Of a stretch of 5,333 nt of DNA, positions 1 to 5,333 are shown piece after piece. Origin of the DNA: Chloroflexota bacterium. GTDB taxonomy: Bacteria; Chloroflexota; UBA11872; VXOZ01. Within the stretch, counting starts at the first letter, position 1, and the number at the start of each line of letters is the position of its first letter. Where the stretch lies: assembly GCA_009839775.1 (NCBI GenBank), contig VXOZ01000426.1, positions 1-5,333 on the forward strand, given 5' to 3'. A program made the position numbers and the translations under genes. The notes beneath the pieces are model-generated. The model had not been told where the DNA came from, searched no databases, and saw only the letters and a list, made by a program, of their open reading frames with translations.

Positions 1-1133
1 CTTCCCGAACTGCGCAGGGCAGCTTCAACCTCAGCCCGCACCTCCGGCGGAAGCTCCTGCTCTCGTGCCTGGCGCAAGGCTGACTTTGCCGTGGATTCAC
101 TGAAGCGCCCCAAAGCCCACGCTGCATGCTCACGGAGCATGGGTGCTTCTGCAGGATCAAGTAGAACGCGGTGCAGCGCGGGGATCGCTGCCGGATCGCC
201 GGCATTGCCCAGCGCGACGATGGCATTCCGCTTCAGTCCCAGTCGCTTGGCGCGCATGAGCGGTGTGCCCTGAAAGCGACGTTGAAACTCCTCTTCGCTG
301 ATTTCGAGCAAGGGGAGCAGCGGAATGGTGGGCCCAACGCCGGGCCGCGGCAGAAAGTCCGCGTCGCCGTTTGCCTCCGGATAGCGATTAATCGGGCAAA
401 CGTCCTGGCAAATGTCGCAGCCAAAGACGCGGGTGCCAATCTGTGACCGTAGTTCGCGGGGTATGCCGCCGCGGTTTTCGATAGTCAGATAGGCAATGCA
501 GCGGCGGGCATCGACCTGATAGGGAGCCACGATTGCCCCGGTAGGACAAGCATCGATGCACCGGGTACAATTCCCGCAATTCTTCTTAAGTGGCTTAGAG
601 TATTCCAGCTTCAGGTCCGTAATAATCTCGGCGAGGAAAACCCACGTGCCCTGCTCCTCGGTCAGAATCATGGTGCTCTTCCCGTACCAACCTACACCGG
701 CGCGGAAGGCCGCGGCCCGATCGAGAATCGGACCGGTGTCGGCAAAGAAGCGTGCAGAGGCGTGCTGCGACTCTAAGAACGACACCAAGGCCCTGAGTTT
801 CTTCCGCAGCACATTGTGGTAGTCCCTGCCCCACGCATAGCGCGACACGATGCCGTGGGGCTCACCAGAACGAGTGGAATCTGTTGCAGCATCGCCGACA
901 TAGTAGGGCAAAGCCAGCGAGATGATAGACCGTGCCTCCGAGAGCAGCCAATCCGGCCGCGTCCCGCGCTCCACACGCGAAGCGGTATACCAGGCCATGC
1001 CGTCGAGATGGCCGGCCTTGAGCCGGGCTCGCGCTGCGGCGCGGGTCTCAGTAAAGGGCGCTGCCGGCGCGATGCCGACCGGCCGGAAGCCGAGTTCTTG
1101 GGCACGCGCCGTGAGTTCTTCCGTAATGGTCAT
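1..1133 (-). CDS. queG: Epoxyqueuosine reductase QueG (C-terminus cut by window edge)
   Basis: Cytoplasmic cobalamin- and iron-sulfur-dependent enzyme that reduces epoxyqueuosine to queuosine in the wobble position of GUN-anticodon tRNAs, the last step of queuosine synthesis. The reading frame is open for 377 codons and runs off the window start; the E. coli protein has about 379 residues, so little is missing. Visible: N-terminal QueG domain (residues 1-180) with the D132 region (ADTGPILDR) that aligns with the family's catalytic aspartate motif, then GWYGKS (148-153). Two ferredoxin-type [4Fe-4S] sets follow: C186, C189, C192, C196 (CxxCxxCxxxCP), then C212 and C239, C242, C246 (CxxCxxxCP). 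All eight cysteines are present. Residues 300-345 look like a HEAT/PBS-lyase-type repeat (NAIVALGNAGDPAAIPAL), as in longer QueG proteins. The ATG at 1133 is the only candidate start, because an in-frame stop lies 21 nt upstream and no GTG or TTG intervenes. No Shine-Dalgarno precedes it. The gene is divergent from mraZ. Confidence 0.95.
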   Translation of the reverse strand, partial: MTITEELTARAQELGFRPVGIAPAAPFTETRAAARARLKAGHLDGMAWYTASRVERGTRPDWLLSEARSIISLALPYYVGDAATDSTRSGEPHGIVSRYAWGRDYHNVLRKKLRALVSFLESQHASARFFADTGPILDRAAAFRAGVGWYGKSTMILTEEQGTWVFLAEIITDLKLEYSKPLKKNCGNCTRCIDACPTGAIVAPYQVDARRCIAYLTIENRGGIPRELRSQIGTRVFGCDICQDVCPINRYPEANGDADFLPRPGVGPTIPLLPLLEISEEEFQRRFQGTPLMRAKRLGLKRNAIVALGNAGDPAAIPALHRVLLDPAEAPMLREHAAWALGRFSESTAKSALRQAREQELPPEVRAEVEAALRSSG

Positions 1134-1183
1134 GACTTGGAATACTACGCTTCAGGGAATTTCTTCGTCTTCTTCATAGATTC

Positions 1184-1207
1184 GTAGCGCGGGGGCTTGT
1201 CCCCCGC
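1184..1207 (+). repeat. GTAG-headed REP-like hairpin, copy 1
   Basis: The sequence reads GTAGC followed by a perfect 7-bp stem, GCGGGGG (1189-1195), loop CTTGT (1196-1200), and CCCCCGC (1201-1207). A conserved GTAG tetranucleotide 5' of a palindrome is the hallmark of REP elements mobilised by REP-associated tyrosine transposases (established knowledge). Copy 2 about 80 bp away shares the 7-nt head GTAGCGC and a TGT loop on the opposite strand. No T-tract follows on either strand, so it does not look like an intrinsic terminator. It ends about 50 bp upstream of the queG start. No transposase is in the window. Confidence 0.6.
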
Positions 1208-1285
1208 CGGAGTAAGCAGCACAGGGCACATCTCCAATGTCGCCGCATGGGAGAGAAGGCACACAAGGATTGACCGTCCAACAGA

Positions 1286-1308
1286 CGCAGGTTACAAACC
1301 TGCGCTAC
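1286..1308 (-). repeat. GTAG-headed REP-like hairpin, copy 2 (inverted)
   Basis: Read on the minus strand, GTAG (1308-1305) is followed directly by a perfect 8-bp stem, CGCAGGTT (1304-1297), loop TGT, and AACCTGCG (1293-1286). The head GTAGCGC is identical to copy 1, while the stem arms differ yet remain fully complementary. The two copies face each other, so 1184-1308 is bounded by GTAGCGC at the left and GCGCTAC at the right. This resembles the paired arrangement of bacterial interspersed mosaic elements. The REP call is an inference from structure. Confidence 0.6.
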
Positions 1309-1392
1309 CGGGGAGCGGAACACTTTGCACCAGTCCTGAGCTTGCCGAGGGGCGTCCGTTGTTCGCTCCACAGTAATTGCCACAGCTTTGAA

Positions 1393-1405
1393 GCTTGTCC
1401 CCCGC
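1393..1405 (+). repeat. Half copy of the REP-like hairpin
   Basis: The 13-mer GCTTGTCCCCCGC is identical to 1195-1207, the loop and right arm of hairpin copy 1. The left arm and the GTAG head are absent; the preceding bases are CACAGCTTTGAA. It is probably a decayed or truncated element. A chance match of a C-rich 13-mer so close by is unlikely but possible. Confidence 0.4.
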
Positions 1406-1795
1406 TCTTGGCGCGAATGAAACGCTCGTCCTGACCCTTTCCTTAGTGTAGCGTAGACAAGCGAGAGGCTCTATGGCTCTTCCCGGAAGTCTCTGGTATT
1501 TTCTTTTGCCTGGCATCGCGCAAGTGAGGTTTGGAGTCTCGCTCAATCGTGAACTGACCCTGTTCTGCGGTGGGGTGTATATGCCGAGCACAGAGGCATT
1601 TCCTCTCCATTCCACTTCCGGTCATAGGGTATTCTCCCACCCGCATTCGCCGCTCGCCACTGCGCACCGCGCCTGCGGCCATAGGCTCAGCGGCAACTAT
1701 TTCTACAGAAAATCTGAGACAATCTTGCAGCAGGATCATGCCCGAAGCGCGCCACAAAGCCAAGCATCCGACTTTTCAAGAGGGGTCGGCTGACC

Positions 1796-1825
1796 TTGAC
1801 CACTGCCATGGGCTACGGCTATAAT
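1796..1825 (+). promoter_or_regulatory. Probable sigma-70-type promoter of the mraZ (dcw) operon
   Basis: The -35 box is TTGACC (1796-1801) and the -10 box is a consensus TATAAT (1820-1825), with an 18-bp spacer. The expected transcription start is near 1832, giving a leader of about 59 nt before mraZ. It is the only strong promoter seen upstream of the cluster. Immediately 5' of the -35 box lies an imperfect palindrome, GGTC-GGCT-GACC (1784-1795), that could be a further regulator site; this is speculative. No equally good promoter is seen in the mraZ-rsmH gap, so the four genes are probably one transcription unit. Confidence 0.75.
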
Positions 1826-1831
1826 TGCGCT

Positions 1832-1840
1832 TGTGGATAA
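1832..1840 (-). promoter_or_regulatory. Perfect-consensus DnaA box at the mraZ transcription start
   Basis: The + strand reads TGTGGATAA, the exact complement of the classical DnaA box TTATCCACA. It lies 6 bp downstream of the -10 box, over the expected start of transcription, where bound protein would hinder initiation. A one-mismatch relative, TGTGGAAAA, occurs at 1864-1872 inside the tandem decamer array. The GTG at 1833-1835 is in exact 10-bp phase with that array, so this may instead be a sixth, diverged MraZ box. The sequence match is certain; DnaA binding is an inference. Confidence 0.45.
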
Positions 1841-1889
1841 AGGTGGGGAAAAGTGGGTGGAAGTGTGGAAAAGTGCCTTGAAGCGGGCA
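1840..1889 (+). promoter_or_regulatory. Tandem decamer array, probable MraZ operator
   Basis: Five 10-bp units in a row: AAGGTGGGGA, AAAGTGGGTG, GAAGTGTGGA, AAAGTGCCTT and GAAGCGGGCA. They share RARGYG at the same position, giving a strict 10-bp (one helical turn) period of GTG at 1843, 1853, 1863 and 1873, with GCG at 1883. MraZ proteins are known to bind short G-rich boxes (AAAGTG or TGGG type) repeated about every 10 bp upstream of their own gene, and MraZ forms a ring-shaped oligomer that can contact several boxes. The array starts just after the predicted transcription start and runs into the mraZ start codon, so it also occupies the ribosome-binding region. Autoregulation is inferred. 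Confidence 0.8.
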
Positions 1890-1890
1890 G

Positions 1891-2328
1891 GTGGGTTTGT
1901 TCCTCGGCGAATTCCAACACACAGTGGATCAAAAGGGGCGTCTCGCTATTCCGGCCAAGTTTCGTGATGAACTCGCGAACGGCGCCGTAGTCACTCGTGG
2001 TTTTGACAAGTGCTTGGTCATATATCCGCGCAGTGAGTGGGAAGCCTTAGCCGAGAAAGTTAGCCGGCTGCCCCAGACCCAGCCGAATGTCCGCACCCTC
2101 AGCCGTTTGCTCTATTCGGGAGCCGTAGACCTCTCGCTTGACAGTCAAGGGCGTACGATTCTGCCGCAATTCTTGCGGGAGTATGCTGGTATAGACGCGA
2201 ATGTGGCCGTCATAGGCCTGTATCAGCGCATCGAGGTCTGGTGTCTCGAGGATTGGAACGCGGTCAAGGCCACCACTGAAGCAGCGGGCGGCAGTCTTGC
2301 GGAGCAACTCGCCGACCTCGGCATCTAG
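1891..2328 (+). CDS. mraZ: Transcriptional regulator MraZ
   Basis: DNA-binding regulator of the AbrB-like fold, usually the first gene of the dcw cluster, which controls that cluster by binding repeats in its own promoter region. The 145-residue product has the family's two tandem swapped-hairpin halves, each with its DxxGR signature: DQKGR (13-17) and DSQGR (84-88). It also has the typical N-terminus FLGEF (4-8) and AIPAKFR (19-25). Length is normal. Two starts are possible: GTG at 1891 (MGLFLGEF) or TTG at 1897, which would give the family-like MFLGEF. Neither has a strong Shine-Dalgarno; AGGTGGG (1889-1895) lies too close to the TTG. An in-frame stop at 1879 excludes anything longer. The predicted operator lies immediately upstream, and rsmH follows after 109 nt. 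Confidence 0.95.
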   Translation: MGLFLGEFQHTVDQKGRLAIPAKFRDELANGAVVTRGFDKCLVIYPRSEWEALAEKVSRLPQTQPNVRTLSRLLYSGAVDLSLDSQGRTILPQFLREYAGIDANVAVIGLYQRIEVWCLEDWNAVKATTEAAGGSLAEQLADLGI

Positions 2329-2437
2329 CTCTTCCTAAGAGACTGCATACAGTATACCCGCGTATCCGTTCTCAGGCACAACTCAATGCCGGCATCTCGG
2401 CTCTACTTCTAGCTATCGTACCGTCAGGAAACCCCCA
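2329..2437 (+). promoter_or_regulatory. mraZ-rsmH spacer with rsmH ribosome-binding site
   Basis: A 109-nt non-coding gap. A small hairpin, CTCTT-CCT-AAGAG (2329-2341), directly follows the mraZ stop, but its stem is short and no T-run follows, so it should not terminate strongly. Shine-Dalgarno AGGAAA (2426-2431) sits 6 nt before the rsmH ATG and supports that start. No clear internal promoter was found by eye. Confidence 0.6.
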
Positions 2438-3379
2438 ATGGCCTCACAAACCCTCGCAAGGCACGTGCCCGTCTTGCTGCCGCAGGTGTTGGAAGGCCTA
2501 AAGGCAGGCGACGGCGGGCAGTTCATAGACTGCACCGTGAACGGTGGTGGACACGCTGAAGGGATCCTTTCCCACAGCACCCCAACCGGTCATCTGCTGG
2601 GAATTGATCTCGATCCCAATGCCCTGGCGCGCTGTACTGCGCGTCTCCGCAGTTTCGGCAAGCGCGCTGTCTTCGTGCAAAGCAATTTCGCTGATCTCCT
2701 CGCCGCTGCCGAAGCCAAGGGGTATCGCAAGGCCCACGGTATCTTGTTCGACCTCGGCCTATCGTCCCTACAGCTTGCAAGCCCGCACCGCGGGTTTTCT
2801 TTACAAGCAGATGGTCCTTTAGACATGCGTATGGACCCGTCACAAGAACTCAACGCTGCCACGATAGTCAATAAATGGGACCAACAGGACCTTGCGACCT
2901 TGCTTTGGGAATATGGCGAGGAGCGGTACGCGCGACGCATCGCGCGGCGCATCGTCACGCGCCGCCGCGAACGCCCCTTAACCGTGGTCACCGACCTAGT
3001 CAAGATCGTGCAGTCTGTCTATGGCAAAGGCAGACAGCGTATTCATCCGGCCACACGCACATTTCAAGCTCTACGCATAGCCGTAAACCGGGAACTTGAA
3101 TCCCTGCAGAGTGCTCTGGAGCAAGCACGCGATCTCTTAGTGCACGGCGGTCGCTTGGTAGTAATAGCGTTTCACAGTTTGGAAGACCGCATAGTCAAAG
3201 GATTTCTGCAACGCGCTGCCGGGCGCTGTATCTGTCCGGGAACCATACCGCAGTGTGTGTGTAATCCGCGCGAGACGCTGCGCGTGTTGACACGGAAGCC
3301 CATACGGCCCGATGCGGCGGAAATCGCGTGGAACCCACGCAGCCGCAGTGCGCGCCTGCGCATTGCGGAACGCGTTTGA
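2438..3379 (+). CDS. rsmH: 16S rRNA (cytosine(1402)-N4)-methyltransferase RsmH
   Basis: SAM-dependent methyltransferase (formerly MraW) that N4-methylates C1402 in the decoding centre of 16S rRNA. The 313-residue length is normal. Motifs in order: HVPVLLPQVLEG (9-20), the SAM loop DCTVNGGGH (31-39), acidic motif GIDLDP (55-60), DLGLSSLQL (105-113), RGFSLQADGPLDMRMD (118-133), EYGEERYARRIA (158-169), HPATRTFQALRIAVN (203-217), AFHSLEDRIVK (244-254) and RSRSARLRIAER (301-312). A CxC...CxC patch (C264, C266, C273, C275) lies between the last two; this Cys-rich insert is known in several lineages' RsmH and is absent from E. coli. Residue 35 is Asn where E. coli RsmH has Gly in its T-x-G-x-G-G-H loop. 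ATG 2438 is supported by AGGAAA six nt upstream. The ftsL-like gene begins 17 nt after the stop. Confidence 0.97.
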   Translation: MASQTLARHVPVLLPQVLEGLKAGDGGQFIDCTVNGGGHAEGILSHSTPTGHLLGIDLDPNALARCTARLRSFGKRAVFVQSNFADLLAAAEAKGYRKAHGILFDLGLSSLQLASPHRGFSLQADGPLDMRMDPSQELNAATIVNKWDQQDLATLLWEYGEERYARRIARRIVTRRRERPLTVVTDLVKIVQSVYGKGRQRIHPATRTFQALRIAVNRELESLQSALEQARDLLVHGGRLVVIAFHSLEDRIVKGFLQRAAGRCICPGTIPQCVCNPRETLRVLTRKPIRPDAAEIAWNPRSRSARLRIAERV

Positions 3380-3386
3380 TAGCTTC

Positions 3387-3390
3387 GGAG
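3387..3390 (+). promoter_or_regulatory. Ribosome-binding site deciding the ftsL-like start
   Basis: GGAG at 3387-3390 lies 6 nt before the ATG at 3397. It supports this start over the in-frame GTG at 3328, which would overlap rsmH by 52 nt and lacks a comparable signal. Confidence 0.7.
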
Positions 3391-3396
3391 CGGCAG

Positions 3397-3870
3397 ATGG
3401 CACAACAAGAGTCAGTTCTTCCACGACCGGTTGCCAGAGCAGAAAGCCCTGAGCGGAAGCCGTGGTACTACGAACTGAGTCCGGCGGTAGCCGTGGACAT
3501 GGGCATACTCGTGCTCTTTCTCATTGCAATGCTCTATCTTATGCCCACCGGGCAAGTCGCAGACGCGGGCTTTCGTATTCAGGCATTGGAACGCTCCATC
3601 GAGCAAGTGGAACGGGAGAACCAATTGCTGAGAACGCAGATTGCCCAGGCCAGCGATCTCCGCGCTATCGAGCATGTTGCGAGGCAGCAACTGGGCATGG
3701 AACCGGCAGGTCAAGTGCATTTTGCGCAAGTGCCGGAGCGGGCGCAGCAGTTGAAACTGCCGCTAGATGCCAATGCAAGCAAGGAAGAGTTGCCCTTTAG
3801 CAACCGCTGGTCCCTCATTCGCGAGCAATTCAGCGCGCTCTTTGGCGAGGAGCTTCTGCATGGGTGGTAA
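3397..3870 (+). CDS. ftsL: FtsL/DivIC-like septum formation initiator protein
   Basis: Small bitopic membrane protein of 157 residues, predicted to act in the divisome beside the septal PBP. Order of parts: polar cytoplasmic N-terminus (1-29) containing PERKPWYYEL, one transmembrane segment at about 30-49 (VAVDMGILVLFLIAMLYLM), then a periplasmic or extracytoplasmic coiled coil at about 56-85 (ALERSIEQVERENQLLRTQI). Next comes the DivIC/FtsL-type end DLRAIEHVARQQLGM (87-101), whose pattern is typical of the septum formation initiator family. The tail (120-157) is not recognised. FtsL sequences are very divergent, so the symbol rests mainly on position between rsmH and the PBP plus topology; DivIC-like is an equal name. 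The stop codon lies inside the next gene (11-nt overlap), suggesting translational coupling. Confidence 0.85.
   Translation: MAQQESVLPRPVARAESPERKPWYYELSPAVAVDMGILVLFLIAMLYLMPTGQVADAGFRIQALERSIEQVERENQLLRTQIAQASDLRAIEHVARQQLGMEPAGQVHFAQVPERAQQLKLPLDANASKEELPFSNRWSLIREQFSALFGEELLHGW
3848..3852 (+). promoter_or_regulatory. Ribosome-binding site of the PBP gene, inside ftsL-like coding sequence
   Basis: AGGAG, extended by GAGGAG from 3847, ends 7 nt before ATG 3860. It lies within the last codons of the ftsL-like gene, consistent with reinitiation by ribosomes finishing that gene. Confidence 0.7.
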
Positions 3871-5333
3871 AGCGATGGGTACCGGGCGCATTCGCCTGAT
3901 TCAGGTATTCGCGCTGCTGGGCGCGCTCGTCGTCGCCGGCGAGCTTGTCTGGTTGCACATCCTTGAGAGCGACCAACTGGCTGCCAAAGCGCAGCAACAG
4001 CACCGGAATGACACGCAAATAATCCCCCAACGGGGCAGCATTCTCGATGCCAACCGTACCTTGCTCGCTACGGCAGAGTATCTTGCCGACGTCGAAGCCG
4101 CGCCAAATCAGATCCGGGGCAGCGGCAGGTCTGCGCAAGCAGTTGCAAGCGAACTGGGGCACCTCCTTGGCGTGCCTCCAGAGCAGCTTGTTGAACGCTT
4201 GAACCAGCCCAACAAGACATACGCACTGCTCGCGAAGGGTGTCACGCCGCACGTTAGCGACAGCATCAAGCGCTTGAAACAGTCCGGCAAAGCGCCCGGC
4301 ATTTCACTAAACTTCATACCCTATCGCACCTATCCGCTCGGCATGATTGCGGCTCATGTAATGGGATTCTACAGCCAGAGTGGCAGCGGTCAATATGGAG
4401 TAGAGGGATACTATGAGGAGTTGCTGCAGGGAGCGCCGGGACGGCGCTTGAGTTCAAGCGCGCCCTTTGGCAGTGATGCTGGCGAGGCAACCTGGGTGCT
4501 GGAAACGGCGGAGCCCGGCGCAGACCTCATCCTTACGCTAGACAGCACCGTGCAGCACATCGCTGAGAGAGAGCTTGAAGCGGCAATCGAACAATTCGGC
4601 GCGTCAAGCGGGACCGTAATTGTCATGGAACCCAGGACGGGGGCGATTGTCGCCATGGCAAATCGTCCTACGTACGATTCCAATAGCTATCAAGAGTTCC
4701 ATTCTCCGGTTCAGGATGCTTTCGCCAATCCAGCAATCAGTATGCAATATGAGCCGGGGTCTACCTTCAAGCTGATCACACTGGCCGGAGCATTGGACGC
4801 GGGTATTATCACGCCCACAATGACCTTCATCGACTCGGGGAGTATCGAGTATGGCGGCGTGGAGATCAAGAACTGGAACGAAAAGGCTCATGGCGAGAGC
4901 GATATGACCGACCTCATAGCGCACTCCAGCAATGTCGGCGCTGTCTATGTCGGCAGCATGATGGGGAAAGATTTGTTCTACGAATATGTCTCCGCGTTTG
5001 GCTTTGGCGCGCCAACGGGGGTGGATCTGTGGGGAGAAGTAGGCGGTGATGTCCCCGACCCAGGGTCGCTCTACTGGTATCCGTCAAGTCTTGCGACAAA
5101 TGCATTCGGCCAGGGAATCGCAGTAACGCCATTGCAACTCGCAACCGCGGTAGCCGCCATAGTCAATGACGGCGTACTCATGCGTCCCTTCGTTGTGCAA
5201 GAGATCCATACAGAAGCCGGTGTGCGGCGAATCGAGCCCACGGCAGTGCGTCGCGTTGTACGCACAGAAACCGCTAGAGCCCTTGTCTCTATGCTCGCGG
5301 ATGCAAGCAAGCGTTCTGAGAGCAGAATGCACC
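3860..5333 (+). CDS. ftsI: Septal peptidoglycan transpeptidase, class B PBP (FtsI/PBP2-type), 3' end cut by window
   Basis: Membrane-anchored D,D-transpeptidase that crosslinks septal peptidoglycan with FtsW and the FtsQLB-type complex. 491 residues are visible and the frame runs off the window end. Parts: short cytoplasmic start, one membrane anchor (about 11-34), the pedestal motif RGSILDANRTLLA (58-70), dimerisation domain to about 205 with GQYGVEGYYEELLQG (177-191), and transpeptidase domain from about 249 (GTVIVMEPRTGAIVAMANRP). The SxxK active site is STFK with nucleophile S301 and K304. SxN is S356-S357-N358. FGQGIAVTPLQLA (416-428) is the usual conserved stretch. The KTG triad would lie just beyond the window, so it is not seen rather than lost. 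ATG 3860 has AGGAG (3848-3852) seven nt upstream and overlaps the ftsL-like gene by 11 nt; ATG 3875 in the same frame is less well supported. Confidence 0.95.
   Translation, partial: MGGKAMGTGRIRLIQVFALLGALVVAGELVWLHILESDQLAAKAQQQHRNDTQIIPQRGSILDANRTLLATAEYLADVEAAPNQIRGSGRSAQAVASELGHLLGVPPEQLVERLNQPNKTYALLAKGVTPHVSDSIKRLKQSGKAPGISLNFIPYRTYPLGMIAAHVMGFYSQSGSGQYGVEGYYEELLQGAPGRRLSSSAPFGSDAGEATWVLETAEPGADLILTLDSTVQHIAERELEAAIEQFGASSGTVIVMEPRTGAIVAMANRPTYDSNSYQEFHSPVQDAFANPAISMQYEPGSTFKLITLAGALDAGIITPTMTFIDSGSIEYGGVEIKNWNEKAHGESDMTDLIAHSSNVGAVYVGSMMGKDLFYEYVSAFGFGAPTGVDLWGEVGGDVPDPGSLYWYPSSLATNAFGQGIAVTPLQLATAVAAIVNDGVLMRPFVVQEIHTEAGVRRIEPTAVRRVVRTETARALVSMLADASKRSESRMH

Larger units (their letters stand above)
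1134..1795. other. Gene-free divergent intergenic region
   Basis: This stretch separates the queG start from the mraZ promoter. Several 65-110 codon open frames exist on both strands (for example minus 1443-1763 and plus 1473-1793), but they overlap each other, lack a ribosome-binding site and have low-complexity compositions typical of chance frames in GC-rich DNA. The first part holds GTAG-headed hairpins and a half copy of one of them (annotated separately). The rest (about 1410-1795) shows only minor symmetry: a nested inverted repeat at 1686-1718 (CTCAG...TTTCT-AC-AGAAA...CTGAG) and a short direct repeat GGCTCT-AT-GGCTCT at 1468-1481. I recognise no tRNA, small RNA or transposase remnant. 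The queG promoter should lie at the left end, but only a weak candidate is visible. Confidence 0.6.

Noticed and set aside
1189..1207. Hairpin copy 1 as an intrinsic terminator.
   Set aside because: No T-run follows on either strand, and it sits between divergent gene starts where no transcript needs to end.
1174..1434. Short open frames crossing the hairpin region (minus 1174-1383, plus 1237-1434).
   Set aside because: They run through the hairpin repeats, and their predicted residues there come from repeat DNA. No supporting start signal is present.
1443..1793. Overlapping open frames of 106 codons on both strands (minus 1443-1763, plus 1473-1793).
   Set aside because: They overlap each other, show no recognisable domain, and have no ribosome-binding site. 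The compositions look like chance frames in GC-rich DNA.
2329..2341. Hairpin CTCTT-CCT-AAGAG after mraZ as a terminator or attenuator.
   Set aside because: The stem is only 5 bp with two G-C pairs and no T-tract, and the dcw genes are expected to be co-transcribed.
3328..3396. Longer ftsL-like start at GTG 3328.
   Set aside because: It would overlap rsmH coding by 52 nt and add residues that are just rsmH DNA in another frame. ATG 3397 has a well-placed GGAG.
5270..5333. Missing KTG motif in the PBP as a sign of an inactive enzyme.
   Set aside because: The window ends before the place where KTG is expected; SxxK and SxN are intact, so this is truncation by the window.

Overview
The window is a moderately GC-rich bacterial chromosome segment. 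It carries the start of a division and cell-wall (dcw) cluster on the + strand, and a queuosine-pathway gene running the other way. The gene order mraZ - rsmH - ftsL-like - ftsI/PBP2 is the classical head of a dcw cluster. The MraZ wording, the Cys-rich insert in RsmH, and the fusion-free small FtsL/DivIC-type protein resemble Chloroflexota and related lineages. That placement is an inference from remembered family patterns, not from a search.

Layout. Positions 1-1133 (minus) hold queG, epoxyqueuosine reductase, cut by the window edge close to its C-terminus. Positions 1134-1795 hold no convincing gene. They do contain two GTAG-headed hairpins in inverted orientation (1184-1207 and 1286-1308) and a 13-nt half copy (1393-1405), which look like REP elements. 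Positions 1796-1890 form a compact control region: a near-consensus sigma-70 promoter, a perfect DnaA-box 9-mer at the expected transcription start, and five tandem decamers that look like the MraZ operator. mraZ (1891-2328), rsmH (2438-3379), ftsL-like (3397-3870) and a class B PBP (3860 to the window end) follow on the + strand, with good Shine-Dalgarno sequences before the last three. The PBP is cut before its KTG motif.

How it fits together. MraZ is expected to bind its own leader and tune the operon. RsmH methylates 16S rRNA. The FtsL-like membrane protein and the PBP are divisome parts, and their genes overlap by 11 nt, consistent with coupled translation. queG (tRNA wobble modification) is a divergent neighbour with no evident functional link.

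The coding content is ordinary. I see no undescribed multigene system. The points worth a second look are in the non-coding DNA: the phased MraZ array with an embedded DnaA box, and the GTAG hairpin pair whose stems differ in sequence but keep pairing.
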